Below are positions 38,564 to 48,616 of a stretch of DNA of 64,000 nt, piece by piece. The notes beneath the pieces were generated by a model. It searched no databases. It was not told the DNA's origin and worked only from the letters and a program-made list of their open reading frames with translations. Numbering within the stretch: position 1 is the stretch's first letter; each line of letters opens with the position of its first letter. Source of the stretch: Vibrio sinensis (lineage in GTDB: Bacteria > Pseudomonadota > Gammaproteobacteria > Enterobacterales > Vibrionaceae); NCBI RefSeq assembly GCF_003605645.1, contig NZ_QVMU01000011.1, positions 1 to 64,000 of the forward strand. Direction: 5' to 3'. The translations under genes and the position numbers were made by a program.

Positions 38564-39712
38564 ATGATGAACCAAGCTACTACTACAGCGGCACCGATTT
38601 CGAGCACTACTCGCTGGTTGCGCTGGGCTAACTTGGCATTCATGTTATACCTACTGCTTCTAGCGGTTTCTATGGTAGGTACAGGTTTTAAATGGTCCGT
38701 AGGTGATCAAGCGAAAGTTCTTTTTGAATTTGCTTCGCATCCAATTGCGGGCTTAATGATCGGTCTAGTTGCGACTGCACTGATCCAATCATCTAGCACA
38801 GTAACATCCATTATTGTTGGCTTGGTAGCCGGTGGCTTACCAGTTGAAACAGCGATTCCAATGGTTATGGGTGCAAACATCGGCACAACGGTAACGAATA
38901 CTTTAGTTTCTCTAGGTCACGTTCGTTGTAAAGAAGAGTTCCGCCGTGCATTTGCAAGTGCGACTATCCATGACTTCTTTAACCTACTAGCGGTAATGAT
39001 TTTCCTACCACTAGAAATGATGTTTGGTATTTTAGATAAGATTTCTCATTGGTTAGTGTCACCTCTACTTGCAACAGGTGATATGAGCATGGGTGGCTTT
39101 GACTTTGTTAAGCCAATCACTAAACCAGTAATTACAGCACTTCAAGGCCCACTAAGCTCATTTGGCGACACCGTTGGTGGCGTACTTCTAATTGCACTAG
39201 GCATCACAACTATCTTCATTGCTATCACCGTAATGGGTAAGTTAATGAAAGGCCTAATGGTAGGTCGTGCTCGTGAGCTTCTTAAAAATGCAATTGGTCG
39301 TGGTCCTATTCACGGTATCGTTTCTGGTTCTATCGTAACAGTATTGGTTCAGTCTTCATCGACTACAACTAGCTTGATGGTCCCACTAGTAGGTACTGGC
39401 GTTCTAAAAGTACGTGATGTATATCCATTTACTCTAGGCGCTAATATCGGTACATGTATTACAGCTCTACTTGCGGCAACAGCAGTTTCTGGTGAGTTCG
39501 CAGTATTCGCACTACAGATTGCTCTGGTACACCTTGTATTTAACCTAATGGCAACTGTATTTATCTTTGGTATCCCGTTCCTACGTGAGATTCCAGTGAA
39601 GTGTGCTGAGTACCTAGCTGAGATGGCTATTAAAAACAAAGCAGTAGTAGCAGCTTACCTACTATCAGTATTTATTGTTCTGCCTGGTACGATTCTAGCT
39701 CTAACGGTATAA
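38564..39712 (+). CDS. nptA: Na+-dependent phosphate cotransporter NptA (SLC34 / NaPi-II type)
   Basis: 382-residue inner-membrane carrier with about eight helices. The duplicated NaPi-II core is visible: two QSSS repeats (ALIQSSSTVTSIIVGLV and VLVQSSSTTTSLMVPL), each followed by GANIGT. It is the bacterial relative of animal SLC34 transporters; V. cholerae NptA was characterised functionally as a Na+/Pi symporter. It uses the sodium gradient of a marine or brackish cell. A predicted Pho box lies upstream, and a strong terminator is 29 bp past the stop. Confidence 0.95.
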   Translation: MMNQATTTAAPISSTTRWLRWANLAFMLYLLLLAVSMVGTGFKWSVGDQAKVLFEFASHPIAGLMIGLVATALIQSSSTVTSIIVGLVAGGLPVETAIPMVMGANIGTTVTNTLVSLGHVRCKEEFRRAFASATIHDFFNLLAVMIFLPLEMMFGILDKISHWLVSPLLATGDMSMGGFDFVKPITKPVITALQGPLSSFGDTVGGVLLIALGITTIFIAITVMGKLMKGLMVGRARELLKNAIGRGPIHGIVSGSIVTVLVQSSSTTTSLMVPLVGTGVLKVRDVYPFTLGANIGTCITALLAATAVSGEFAVFALQIALVHLVFNLMATVFIFGIPFLREIPVKCAEYLAEMAIKNKAVVAAYLLSVFIVLPGTILALTV

Positions 39713-39740
39713 GATTCATTCCAAGAACAAATCGATAATT

Positions 39741-39768
39741 AAGGCCTCACATTGTGAGGCCTTTTTTT
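39741..39768 (+). terminator. nptA terminator
   Basis: Perfect 10-bp stem AAGGCCTCAC / GTGAGGCCTT with an ATT loop and a T7 tract. Confidence 0.9.
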
Positions 39769-40113
39769 GTTTTTCTTGTCCCACAGCGACCTTACCCCCA
39801 CTGCTCTACATTCATCTGCTCACTGATTACTAGATTTCATATCGATTAGATGTAGTAGTTACAGGTATAACTGACTATCCGTTTTAATGCGGCTCCTCAT
39901 CTTCACTATAGCTCCAAACTTACATGCCTCACCTAATCCCTACCACGCATATTAGAAGCTGCCTAACATCATCTGTGGTGCTTAAAATCAGTATATTTGA
40001 ATTATTGATGAGCTATCAGTATAAGAAAGGTAAATGGGTGTATCTGTATGCAGAAAGATAAGCTGATTCACATAACATTATGTATGGCTAATACCGAACC
40101 ATATTTCGTCAAT
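39769..40113. other. Intergenic, nothing recognised
   Basis: About 345 bp between the nptA and thyA terminators. No open frame with a ribosome site, no RNA gene and no repeat family was recognised. Confidence 0.5.
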
Positions 40114-40139
40114 AAAAAAAGAGGCTCTTGCGAGCCCCT
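40114..40139 (-). terminator. thyA operon terminator
   Basis: On the minus strand AGGGGCTC pairs with GAGCCTCT around GCAA (one G-T pair), then T7 (40114-40120). It ends the rppH-ptsP-tauE-lgt-thyA transcript 6 bp after the thyA stop. Confidence 0.9.
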
Positions 40140-40144
40140 TTAGG

Positions 40145-40996
40145 TTATACCGAGAATGGATATTGAATCGGGTCATGGCTTTCATAACCCTCAACCCAAA
40201 AATCATCCAACGTGACCCATGTTTCCAGATCTTCCAATGTTTTAATCTTAGGATTGATGTGGAACTGAGCTGCAGACAGCGGTTCACGTTTTAACTGAAC
40301 ATCACGCATCAGTTCTAATTGGTCTTCATAGATATGAGCATTCACAATCTTATGATAAGCCACACCTGCTTTCTTGCCGGTGATTTGCGCCATAATTGCT
40401 AGGAAGACATAAACTTGAACCATATTAAAATTCAGTCCTAGCGGAACATCACACGAACGCTGAGTGCTGTTCAAATAAAGCGTGTCGCCTAGTAGTGAAA
40501 AGTGATGGCTGTACATGCAAGGACGTAAGCACCCCATATGGAATTCACCTGGGTTATAAAAGTTAAGAATTTCACCACGGTCATCAACACCACGAGTGAG
40601 ATCATCAACAATTTTACGTAGTTGATCTATTTGACCACCATCTGGTTTAGCCCACGCACGACCTTGAACGCCATAAACGCGCCCCATGTCATCTTCGCCT
40701 TTACGAAATGGGTTATTCAACCACACTTCATTTAGGTTCGCGTTCGCATCCCAAGTTTTGGTGCCCAATTTACGGAAGTCTTCCGCATTATCATAACCAC
40801 GGATATAACCAAGTAACTCAGCAACAGCTGACTTCCAAAAGCTTTTACGGGTCGTCACAAGAGGAAATTGATTATTACCTACATCGTAAGTCAAATCAGC
40901 ATTAATCACCGTAAGACAACGCTTACCAGTGCGCTCATTTTCAACCCACTCACCATGTTCAACAATTCTATGGCAAAGATCTAAATACTGCTTCAC
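40145..40996 (-). CDS. thyA: Thymidylate synthase ThyA
   Basis: 283 residues; makes dTMP from dUMP with methylene-tetrahydrofolate. The catalytic cysteine is in [10 protein letters not shown]; the phosphate-binding [13 protein letters not shown], folate-site region and C-terminal QYPFSV are present. Slightly longer than E. coli ThyA (264), as in other vibrios. It follows lgt by 9 bp, the conserved ptsP-lgt-thyA arrangement of enterics. Confidence 0.98.
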   Translation of the reverse strand: MKQYLDLCHRIVEHGEWVENERTGKRCLTVINADLTYDVGNNQFPLVTTRKSFWKSAVAELLGYIRGYDNAEDFRKLGTKTWDANANLNEVWLNNPFRKGEDDMGRVYGVQGRAWAKPDGGQIDQLRKIVDDLTRGVDDRGEILNFYNPGEFHMGCLRPCMYSHHFSLLGDTLYLNSTQRSCDVPLGLNFNMVQVYVFLAIMAQITGKKAGVAYHKIVNAHIYEDQLELMRDVQLKREPLSAAQFHINPKIKTLEDLETWVTLDDFWVEGYESHDPIQYPFSV

Positions 40997-41005
40997 ACCA
41001 ATTCC

Positions 41006-41830
41006 TTACTTTTGTTTTTGTTGTGGTAATTCATCTTTGTAATGGCCACGTTTATACGCCCATACCATCATCAGAATACCGGCAATAATCATAGGCAACG
41101 ACAGGATTTGTCCCATAGAGATAAAGCCTGCAAATAAACCAAGTTGCGCATCGGGTTCACGAACATATTCAACAAGGAAACGGAACGTGCCGTAGCCTGC
41201 TAAAAACAAACCAGAAACCGAGCCCAGTGGACGAGGCTTCTTAATAAACCAGTTGAGAATAAAGAACAATACGACACCCTCTAGCGCCATCTCATACAGC
41301 TGTGAAGGATGACGAGGCAGCGGCCCACCGTTAGGGAATATCACCGCCCAAGGCACGTCTGTAACACGGCCCCAAAGCTCGCTGTTCATGAAGTTACCAA
41401 ATCGTCCCATGCCCAAGCCAAATGGGACAAGTGGAGCGATAAAATCGGCTACACCAAAGAACGTACGTCCATTCTTTTTTGCGTACCAAAACATTGCGGT
41501 GATAACACCTAATAGTCCACCGTGGAAAGACATTCCTCCAGTCCAGACTTTAAATAGGTATAACGGGTCAGCTAAAAATAGCTCAAAGTTATAAAACAAA
41601 ACATAGCCGACACGGCCACCAATCACCACCCCAAGGAAGCCAGCAAATAATAGGTCTGACACCTGCTCGCGAGTCCAACCGCTATTAGGTTTATCTGCAC
41701 GGCGATTCGCCAACCATAAGGCAAATGCAAAACCAACTAGATACATCAACCCATACCAACGGATGGAAAGCGGACCAATCGACACCGCGACTGGGTCGAT
41801 ATCTGGAAATTCAAAATATCCCTGAGACAT
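41006..41830 (-). CDS. lgt: Prolipoprotein diacylglyceryl transferase Lgt
   Basis: 274-residue inner-membrane enzyme with seven helices; attaches diacylglycerol to the lipobox cysteine, the step before LspA. Essential motifs visible: MSFHGGLLG (catalytic His) and the Lgt signature [14 protein letters not shown]. It lies in a five-gene operon, 9 bp before thyA and 47 bp after the TauE/SafE gene. Confidence 0.97.
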   Translation of the reverse strand: MSQGYFEFPDIDPVAVSIGPLSIRWYGLMYLVGFAFALWLANRRADKPNSGWTREQVSDLLFAGFLGVVIGGRVGYVLFYNFELFLADPLYLFKVWTGGMSFHGGLLGVITAMFWYAKKNGRTFFGVADFIAPLVPFGLGMGRFGNFMNSELWGRVTDVPWAVIFPNGGPLPRHPSQLYEMALEGVVLFFILNWFIKKPRPLGSVSGLFLAGYGTFRFLVEYVREPDAQLGLFAGFISMGQILSLPMIIAGILMMVWAYKRGHYKDELPQQKQK

Positions 41831-41877
41831 AGGTAAATAAACTCTTAATGGTATTCAAATAATTAGATGAGAGTTCG

Positions 41878-42669
41878 TTACAGCAACATAGTTCCTGCCA
41901 CGAAGATTAAAAATAGGGCAAAGATTTTTTTTAGTACCGCGGTCGGCAGCGACGAAGCCAAACGAGCCCCTATTCTTGTCGTTAACATTGAAGTCGAAGC
42001 AATAGCAGCCAATGCAGGTAAATAAACATATCCAACACTGTAATCAGGTAAATTTTCTACATTGTAGCCATGAATAATAAAGCCAATCATACCAGATATA
42101 GCGATGACACAACCGCAGACGGAGGATGAACCGACCGCTTTGCGCATTTCAACGCCATGACGATTCAAGAATGGTACGGACAATGAACCACCACCAATAC
42201 CCGCTAGGCTTGAGATGACACCAATCCCCGCTCCATACATCATAGTAACGCCATTTGATGGCATTGTTTTCTGGCTCTCGCGTTTAATAGAAATAAGCAT
42301 CTGCAACGCTAAAAACAGCACGATAATACCAAACACTTTTGGTAAATAATGCGTTGGAATCCATTCAGCCAAATTAGCGCCGACAAAACCACCGACTACC
42401 ACACCCGGCATCAGCCATTTGATAACAAACATATCAACGTTATCAAGACGAAGATGATTCCAAGCCGATGAACCTGACGTTACGATAATGCTCGCTAACG
42501 AAGTCGCCAAGGCTATGTGCATGCTGATTTCATTTTCAATGCCTGAGATAGGCAGCAAAAACAATAAAGCAGGCACAACAATCAAACCGCCACCAATACC
42601 AAGCAAACCGGCCATAACGCCAACAAATGCTCCAAGTGCTAGCAGTAAAAGCAATAACTCAATAGTCAC
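41878..42669 (-). CDS. TauE/SafE-family membrane transporter
   Basis: 263 residues, about eight hydrophobic helices in two homologous halves, each with the glycine-rich family signature (GLLGIGGGLIVVPALLF and LAGIGGGSLSVPFLNRHG). TauE/SafE proteins export small organosulfur or sulfite-type anions; the substrate here is unknown. It is inserted between ptsP (8 bp) and lgt (47 bp) in the same operon, a position also occupied by such a gene in other vibrios. No link to phosphotransferase or lipoprotein work can be read from the sequence. Confidence 0.88.
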   Translation of the reverse strand: MTIELLLLLLALGAFVGVMAGLLGIGGGLIVVPALLFLLPISGIENEISMHIALATSLASIIVTSGSSAWNHLRLDNVDMFVIKWLMPGVVVGGFVGANLAEWIPTHYLPKVFGIIVLFLALQMLISIKRESQKTMPSNGVTMMYGAGIGVISSLAGIGGGSLSVPFLNRHGVEMRKAVGSSSVCGCVIAISGMIGFIIHGYNVENLPDYSVGYVYLPALAAIASTSMLTTRIGARLASSLPTAVLKKIFALFLIFVAGTMLL

Positions 42670-42677
42670 GTCACATC

Positions 42678-44924
42678 CTATTTTTTGCCCGCACGTATAA
42701 AGCCGGAAAAACCTCGTTCTTCAAAGAAAGACGCCATCATAGTATATATGTCGCGACCATATGGCTGCATCAGGGCTTTGTCAGCGATTTGAGTTAATTC
42801 GCTGACATCAGTGTTGCGCAGTAAATATTTTACTTTAGCCACATTAGAAGTATTCATACTTAGGCTACGATAACCGAGCCCAACCATCAGTAACGCACCA
42901 ATAGGGTCACCGGCTAATTCACCACAAATACATACGGGAATTTTAAGCTCTCGACAGGTTTTTAATATATGGCTCAACGCCATAATGACCGCCGGGTGCA
43001 TTGATTCATACACGTCAGAAACTCGTGCATTATTTCTATCTACGGCTAACAAGTATTGGGTTAAATCATTCGTTCCTACCGACACAAAATCCACTTTGTG
43101 AGCAATCAGAGGTAATAGATACACCATCGAGGGCACTTCTATCATAACTCCAATTCGTGGCATCTGAATTCGCTCATCCAACGCAGAAACTTCCTGATAG
43201 GCCCGCTCAATAAAAGCAATCGCATCATCAAGTTCTTGAGCACCTGACACCATAGGCAATAATATGCTTAAATTCTGACTTTCAGCACTGGCTTTCATCA
43301 TTGCCCGAATTTGCATCAAGAAAATATCAGGATGATCCAACGTAAACCGAATACCACGCCAACCAAGGAAAGGATTATCCTCTTCTATCGGTAAATAAGG
43401 TAACGCTTTGTCGCCACCAACATCCAGTGTGCGCATGACTACTCGCTTGTCAGGGTAGGTATTTAATACCGCCTGATACTGCTGAGTTTGCTCTTCTTCT
43501 GAGGGAAAGCGATGTTGGAGTAGAAACGAAATTTCAGTTCGGTACAGACCTACACCATCTACGCCTTGGTTAACTGCAATATTCGCATCAGCACTCAAAC
43601 CTGCATTCAGTAAGATTTCAATGCGCTCTCCATCATGGGTAAAAGCGGGTTCTTCGATTCGCTGATTGACCATACTGGCCAATTCTCGCTCCTCATTCGC
43701 TAGGCCTCGATACTCTTTTAACAGCTGCTTACTCGGTGATATCAGAATTTTTCCGCTATAACCATCAACAATTCCTTGTTTGCCATTAATCGCTTTTAAA
43801 TTGAGTGTGACCCCCATTACTGCAGGAATACCAAGAGCGCGAGATAAAATTGCTGCGTGTGAGTTAGCGGCCCCCTCTAAGGAAATAACCGCTAATAACT
43901 TATCTTTCGGTACGGATGCCAATAATGTAGCGGTCAATTCTCTAACCACAATAATGACAGGCTTATCGATAGGTTGCTGCTCTCGCTCAGTACTGTGCAA
44001 AAAATAGAGCAAGCGTTGGCCCAATTCACGAATGTCTTGAGCTCGCTCTCTTAAATAAACATCCGACATACGAGCAAAGCGGTTAGAGTATGATTCAACG
44101 ACCTGACGAACTGCCCAGTCTGCTCGATCTCCCTTTTGAACTTGCGCTTTAAGATCTTTGCGCAGCATTGGATCATTAAGTAAGTGAGTAAACAGATCAA
44201 AAATAGCGATAGCATCTTTATTGAGATCGCTATCTAACTTTTTGCGCATACGTCGAAAATCACTCAGTGCGTCTTCAATTGCTAAGACTAACCACTCATG
44301 CTCTCGCTCGATGTTCAAAGTCGATGCTGGTGAGATATCACTAAGCTGCGGTTGGGTATCGTCCCACCACAATGGGCCAATCGCAACCCCGGTCGATGCT
44401 GGAATACCACGAATCGCATGTTGTTTTTTCTCTAATCGCCACAACCCCTGAATTTGAGCGTGTGCGATAATCACTGCTAACTGCGCAGCGAGAGTAACAA
44501 GAAAAGACTCTTCCATTTCATCGAATAAGCGACGTTCTTTCTGTTGTACAACCAAGACACCAAGCACTTGCTTTCGATAAATAATGGGGGTGCCTAAAAA
44601 GCTGTGGTATACCTTTTCACCCAGTTTGGGAAAATACTTGAAATTTGGGTGTAGAGAGGCTTCAGCAAGGTTCAGTGGTTCTGCTGTTCGCTTAACTAAA
44701 CCAACTAAACCCTCACTAAAATTAATATGAACTTTTTTACTTTTAAATCTTAATCCTTGCGTTGCCATTAACTCTAGGCGCTGCATTTCTTCATTAGCCA
44801 GGTAAACCGTACAACACTCAGTATGCATAGCAAGACAAGTTTGTTTAACTAAAATGTCCAACGCTTGGTGAACGTCTTCCACTTTAGAAACTTGTTCAAC
44901 TATTTCCCTTAGTTGAGATAGCAT
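42678..44924 (-). CDS. ptsP: PEP-protein phosphotransferase PtsP (EI-Ntr)
   Basis: 748 residues; first enzyme of the nitrogen PTS, passing phosphate from PEP to NPr. It has an N-terminal GAF domain (about 1-150) that senses glutamine or other ligands, which distinguishes it from sugar-PTS enzyme I. The phospho-histidine domain follows with the active His in GAANSHAAILSRALG, then the TIM-barrel PEP-binding domain (GVGLYRTEISFL, MRTLDVGGDKALPY, CGELAGDP). It starts 2 bp after the rppH stop; the rppH-ptsP pair is conserved in enterics. Confidence 0.97.
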   Translation of the reverse strand: MLSQLREIVEQVSKVEDVHQALDILVKQTCLAMHTECCTVYLANEEMQRLELMATQGLRFKSKKVHINFSEGLVGLVKRTAEPLNLAEASLHPNFKYFPKLGEKVYHSFLGTPIIYRKQVLGVLVVQQKERRLFDEMEESFLVTLAAQLAVIIAHAQIQGLWRLEKKQHAIRGIPASTGVAIGPLWWDDTQPQLSDISPASTLNIEREHEWLVLAIEDALSDFRRMRKKLDSDLNKDAIAIFDLFTHLLNDPMLRKDLKAQVQKGDRADWAVRQVVESYSNRFARMSDVYLRERAQDIRELGQRLLYFLHSTEREQQPIDKPVIIVVRELTATLLASVPKDKLLAVISLEGAANSHAAILSRALGIPAVMGVTLNLKAINGKQGIVDGYSGKILISPSKQLLKEYRGLANEERELASMVNQRIEEPAFTHDGERIEILLNAGLSADANIAVNQGVDGVGLYRTEISFLLQHRFPSEEEQTQQYQAVLNTYPDKRVVMRTLDVGGDKALPYLPIEEDNPFLGWRGIRFTLDHPDIFLMQIRAMMKASAESQNLSILLPMVSGAQELDDAIAFIERAYQEVSALDERIQMPRIGVMIEVPSMVYLLPLIAHKVDFVSVGTNDLTQYLLAVDRNNARVSDVYESMHPAVIMALSHILKTCRELKIPVCICGELAGDPIGALLMVGLGYRSLSMNTSNVAKVKYLLRNTDVSELTQIADKALMQPYGRDIYTMMASFFEERGFSGFIRAGKK

Positions 44925-44926
44925 TT

Positions 44927-45445
44927 CTATCCTCTTCGGTGTTTACGCTTGCCTTTCGCTTTGCGTTCTTTAAATGGCATAGCCATTGAAGCAAACTCTT
45001 TCATCGCACGACGGTAAACATCTCGCTTGAAAGAGACAACCTGTCTTACCGGGTACCAATAACTCACCCAGCGCCAACCATCAAATTCAGGTGAGTGGCC
45101 ACGCTGCATATTAATTCTTGATTCATCACTATCAAGACGCAGTAAAAACCACTTTTGTTTTTGGCCAATACAGACGGGTTTCGAGTCCCAACGGACAAGT
45201 CGTTTGGGTAGTTTATACCTTAGCCAATGACGACTGGTCGCGATGATCTTAACGTCTTTACTTGTTAGACCAACCTCTTCGTATAACTCTCTAAACATGG
45301 CTTGTTCTGGTGTTTCACCTTCATCAATTCCTCCTTGAGGAAATTGCCATGAATGTTGTCCGTATCGCTTTGCCCAAAAGACCTGACCATGGTTGTTACA
45401 GATTACAATACCCACATTTAAGCGGTAACCATCGCCATCTATCAC
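44927..45445 (-). CDS. rppH: RNA pyrophosphohydrolase RppH (NudH)
   Basis: 172-residue Nudix enzyme that removes pyrophosphate from the 5' end of mRNA and so triggers RNase E decay. The Nudix box [22 protein letters not shown] fits Gx5Ex7REUxEExGU. The frame is open 96 bp upstream, but the GTG at 45445, preceded by AGAGG at good spacing, gives the family start ([13 protein letters not shown]). First gene of the rppH-ptsP-tauE-lgt-thyA operon; divergent from mutH across an AT-rich gap. Confidence 0.96.
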   Translation of the reverse strand: MIDGDGYRLNVGIVICNNHGQVFWAKRYGQHSWQFPQGGIDEGETPEQAMFRELYEEVGLTSKDVKIIATSRHWLRYKLPKRLVRWDSKPVCIGQKQKWFLLRLDSDESRINMQRGHSPEFDGWRWVSYWYPVRQVVSFKRDVYRRAMKEFASMAMPFKERKAKGKRKHRRG

Positions 45446-45481
45446 TGGCAAACCTCTAATAAAATCTTTAATTACAGTGAT

Positions 45482-45959
45482 TTTTCCACATATCCCCAAT
45501 TGGAGCAAACTTACTAGTGTGACTAAGCCATAAAATATCAATCAATCTAAAAATATTGGATAACTTTCCACCAACAAACAGGTTATTCACATCAAGATGA
45601 GACATAGCCCACATTTATTCACCTTTTCTGTGTATAACTATGTGAAGAAGCTGAAGTGAATTGTGCGTCGCATGAAAATAATCAAAGTTCGATGAAATAC
45701 AAAAACGACAAATATCACAACAAATCCATTTAAAACAATAGGATAACCAAAGACGCAGCATTTAAAATAAATGTAGAAATTCAAAACAAATGAATAAATC
45801 TTAGATCGATTAAAAAACAACCAAAGATAATTTCATCCACAATTTAGCATAAATAAAAAACAGTACCCTTCGTAAATCAAGGATTACAACCGATTAAACC
45901 ACTGTTTATTCATACATATTTTCATGAGTAAGTAATTTCAGTCTATTGATTGTGGATAA
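45482..45959. promoter_or_regulatory. DnaA-box cluster in the AT-rich rppH-mutH gap
   Basis: Four 9-mers fit TTWTNCACA perfectly: TTTTCCACA (45482-45490, +), TTATTCACA (45583-45591, +), TGTGTATAA (45629-45637, complement) and TGTGGATAA (45951-45959, complement). Two more have one mismatch: TTATTCACC (45615-45623) and TCATCCACA (45833-45841). The 619-bp gap (45446-46064) holds no credible gene; the small hydrophobic frame at 45638-45820 has no ribosome site. The function is inferred; such clusters can bind DnaA. Confidence 0.55.
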
Positions 45960-46064
45960 CATTGTTCAGCGCATTTATCGTACAAAATAATTATTCTTTC
46001 CTTTCGTCATAATTATCTGACATTGAGTTACAATATTGGTCAAAACCCACCATTTATACTCAAT

Positions 46065-46733
46065 ATGAAAAACGAGCCACAATCAGAACAAGAACTTCTC
46101 ACGAGAGCCCGTGAGATTGCCGGCATGACTTTTCAGGAACTTGCTCAAGAAGCCAATATTTCCGTCCCACCGGATCTGCGACGAGATAAAGGCTGGGTAG
46201 GCCAATTGTTAGAATGGCATTTAGGGGCGACAGCTGGCAGTAAACCAACTCAAGATTTTGAACAGCTCGGTATTGAACTTAAAACCATCCCAATAGGCTA
46301 TAATGGCAAACCACTAGAAACCACATTTGTTTGTGTCGCACCATTGATTGGCGTGGCAGGACTAACATGGGAAACCAGTCATGTCCGTAATAAGTTATCA
46401 CGCGTGCTGTGGATTCCAGTTGAGGGAGAAAGAGAAATACCGCTGGCGCAGCGGCACGTCGGTTCACCTCTGATCTGGTCTCCAACGAAAGACGAAGAAA
46501 AGCAACTCAAAACCGATTGGGAAGAGTTAATGGAAATGATTGTCGTCGGACAAGTGGAGCAAATTACAGCACGCCATGGTGAAGTACTTCAGTTAAGGCC
46601 CAAGGCTGCAAACAGTCGAGCTCTCACTGAAGCTTATGGCGCCAGTGGTCGACTCATCAAAACTCTTCCTCGTGGGTTTTACTTGCGAACACAATTCACA
46701 GCAAAACTACTTGAAGACCATTTTGCTCAGTGA
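46065..46733 (+). CDS. mutH: DNA mismatch repair endonuclease MutH
   Basis: 222-residue restriction-like nuclease that nicks the unmethylated GATC strand when activated by MutS-MutL. The catalytic D...ExK motif is visible: [14 protein letters not shown] (Asp, Glu, Lys), together with [14 protein letters not shown] and [14 protein letters not shown]. The start at 46065 gives the normal N-terminus and length (E. coli 229); an extension upstream lacks homology. Its presence implies Dam-directed repair, as expected for Vibrio. It converges with, and overlaps by 7 bp, the next gene. Confidence 0.97.
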   Translation: MKNEPQSEQELLTRAREIAGMTFQELAQEANISVPPDLRRDKGWVGQLLEWHLGATAGSKPTQDFEQLGIELKTIPIGYNGKPLETTFVCVAPLIGVAGLTWETSHVRNKLSRVLWIPVEGEREIPLAQRHVGSPLIWSPTKDEEKQLKTDWEELMEMIVVGQVEQITARHGEVLQLRPKAANSRALTEAYGASGRLIKTLPRGFYLRTQFTAKLLEDHFAQ

Positions 46734-47038
46734 CTAATTAGTGATAGTTCAACATCATGATACAACGGGCTATCACCGGAACCACATTCATCATAAGCAT
46801 TGTGTAAACGTAAATAAGCTCGCTCAACTCCAAGTCTCAGCAGCTCATCTTTAACTTGTTCAATTGAATCAAAATAAATCGACTCATCATTCACTTTAAT
46901 TGGCTCAAGTTTGTGCTTGAATTCAACCGCAAGCAAGTATTGAGACAAATCAGAACATCCGATAACAAAAACCTTCGGTGGCTTATAACTCTCTTTGTGA
47001 TACCCATGTATCCATTTATCTAGCTGGCTTTTTTGCAT
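46727..47038 (-). CDS. Conserved hypothetical protein (DUF6482-like)
   Basis: 103 residues, soluble, no signal peptide or membrane helix. The segment [25 protein letters not shown] followed by [31 protein letters not shown] resembles small uncharacterised gammaproteobacterial proteins grouped as DUF6482, as far as I can recall. Its 3' end overlaps the mutH stop by 7 bp in convergent orientation, and it is divergent from tas. No function can be assigned. Confidence 0.7.
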   Translation of the reverse strand: MQKSQLDKWIHGYHKESYKPPKVFVIGCSDLSQYLLAVEFKHKLEPIKVNDESIYFDSIEQVKDELLRLGVERAYLRLHNAYDECGSGDSPLYHDVELSLISH

Positions 47039-47178
47039 AATTCACCCCCAATCTTTCAAGCTTAGTTAACTCGGTAAATTTTGGCGAATCCTATCGGCTT
47101 TCTTCTGTGTATTACTTTCTTCTCACCATAAATATCCCTATATTGGAACCATTGCAGTCATAAGAACAAGGAAGCGCG

Positions 47179-48213
47179 ATGCAATACAATAAGCTCCCCC
47201 ACTCGACTTTAGAGATCAGTAAAATTGCTTTAGGCACTATGACGTTTGGCGAACAAAATTCAGAACAAGAGGCTTGGGCACAAATAGACTACGCCATTGA
47301 ACGCGGTGTGAACTTCATTGATACAGCGGAAATGTACCCTGTTCCACCACAAGAAGCGACTCAAGGCCATACAGAGCAATATGTTGGGCAATGGATAAAG
47401 CGCTCACACAAAAGAGAGAAGATTGTTCTAGCCACTAAAATAGCGGGGCCTCGCAATGTCCCCTATATTCGTGAAAACATGAGTTTAGACCGTAGAAACC
47501 TTCATCTAGCCATTGATAGCAGTTTGCAAAGACTTCAAACCGACTATGTTGATTTATACCAATTGCACTGGCCTCAGAGGCAAACCAATAGCTTTGGTCA
47601 ACTCAATTACTCTCCTCCATCTCACCAAGAAGAAGTGCTGCTGATAGAAACTTTAGAAGCACTCGCTGAACTCATTAATGCAGGAAAGGTTCGCTACATT
47701 GGCGTCTCTAACGAAACACCTTGGGGCGTTATGACCTTACTTCGACTAGCAGAAAAGCACAACTTACCAAGGATCGTTTCGATTCAAAATCCTTATAACT
47801 TACTCAATCGTAGCTTTGAAATAGGATTGTCTGAAGTGAGTCATCATGAGGGAGTTCAGTTATTGGCCTATTCGCCACTCGCATTTGGTTGTTTAAGCGG
47901 TAAATATCTTAATGGCCAACGTCCTATTGGGGCTCGATGTACTCTGTTTGAACGGTTCGTTCGTTACTTTACACCACAGGGAATAGAAGCGACTCAAGCT
48001 TATGTTAATGTGGCGCGCGAGCATGGTATTGATCCTGCGCAAATGGCATTAGCGTTCGTGAACCAACGTCCATTCGTTGCCGCTAATATCATCGGAGCAA
48101 CAACGATGGATCAATTGAAAATAAATATCGACAGTATTGATGTCAAATTAAGTGATGAACTTCTTGAGGTGATACAAGAGATTGGGACCACTTACTCCAA
48201 TCCTTGCCCTTAG
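47179..48213 (+). CDS. tas: NADP(H)-dependent aldo-keto reductase Tas
   Basis: 344-residue aldo-keto reductase. Beta-barrel signatures: LGTMTFGEQNSEQEAWAQID, catalytic Asp-Tyr in FIDTAEMYPVPP, lysine in LATKIAGP, histidine in YQLHWPQR, and cofactor-binding NIIGATTMDQL near the C-terminus. The active-site tetrad Asp-Tyr-Lys-His is complete. It is close to E. coli Tas (346 residues), named for suppressing a tyrosine auxotroph. The natural substrate is not known. Single-gene unit. Confidence 0.93.
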   Translation: MQYNKLPHSTLEISKIALGTMTFGEQNSEQEAWAQIDYAIERGVNFIDTAEMYPVPPQEATQGHTEQYVGQWIKRSHKREKIVLATKIAGPRNVPYIRENMSLDRRNLHLAIDSSLQRLQTDYVDLYQLHWPQRQTNSFGQLNYSPPSHQEEVLLIETLEALAELINAGKVRYIGVSNETPWGVMTLLRLAEKHNLPRIVSIQNPYNLLNRSFEIGLSEVSHHEGVQLLAYSPLAFGCLSGKYLNGQRPIGARCTLFERFVRYFTPQGIEATQAYVNVAREHGIDPAQMALAFVNQRPFVAANIIGATTMDQLKINIDSIDVKLSDELLEVIQEIGTTYSNPCP

Positions 48214-48220
48214 TTTTATC

Positions 48221-48244
48221 GGGGGCCAGCCTCTACCAGCCCCC
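48221..48244 (+). terminator. GC-rich hairpin after tas
   Basis: GGGGGC (48221-48226) pairs with GCCCCC (48239-48244). There is no clear T-run on either strand, so termination efficiency is doubtful. It lies between convergent tas and the DUF1127 gene. Confidence 0.4.
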
Positions 48245-48248
48245 TAAA

Positions 48249-48500
48249 TTACGTCACTATTCGCGATGTTAAAACTCGGCGAAGGTGTCGCATGCGACGT
48301 GCAACCTTGACGTTATCTGGCTCAGAATGAGTAACTGAACGGCCATCTGGTTCTAAGCCGATATCTTTTAGTAGGTGCGGGTTTTCCCAAGGAAGATCAT
48401 AGGCACTTCTACGTATTTTCCGCTTCCATTGACGTTCTTCACGTCGAAGGTCCGCTTTAATAAATAGGGTCGCGATTTGTAGGTAAACAGAATGATTCAT
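48249..48500 (-). CDS. DUF1127-type small arginine-rich protein
   Basis: 83 residues, basic (many Arg and Lys). The motif PHLLKDIGLEPDGR corresponds to the LLxDIGL core of the DUF1127 (YjiS-like) family; the family proteins are small, often stress- or phosphate-related, and bind RNA in some alphaproteobacteria. The extra N-terminal section (about 25 residues) is longer than in the shortest family members. It has a good ribosome site (AAAGGAGAAAACC ahead of ATG on the minus strand). Function here is not known. Confidence 0.75.
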   Translation of the reverse strand: MNHSVYLQIATLFIKADLRREERQWKRKIRRSAYDLPWENPHLLKDIGLEPDGRSVTHSEPDNVKVARRMRHLRRVLTSRIVT

Positions 48501-48570
48501 GGTTTTCTCCTTTAGTGAGGACTAATGGCGGGAGAAAACAGGTCAATTAAATCAAAAGAAAGCTATCGGC

Positions 48571-48602
48571 TTAATTGGCTGTCATACTCCGCAGCCAATT
48601 AA
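48571..48602. repeat. Perfect inverted repeat between two small genes
   Basis: TTAATTGGCTG (48571-48581) and CAGCCAATTAA (48592-48602) form a perfect 11-bp stem with a 10-nt loop. There is no real T-run. It lies between the 40-codon frame and the DUF1127 gene, so it may be a weak terminator or an operator. Confidence 0.55.
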
Positions 48603-48616
48603 ATATTGATTACGGA

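Noticed and set aside
45638..45820. Small hydrophobic frame in the rppH-mutH gap
   Set aside because: Needs a TTG start without a ribosome site; its Phe/Val-rich translation comes from the AT-rich background.
45446..46064. crtS-type chromosome II replication trigger site
   Set aside because: The gene context does not match the known crtS location in V. cholerae, and I cannot recognise the crtS sequence here.
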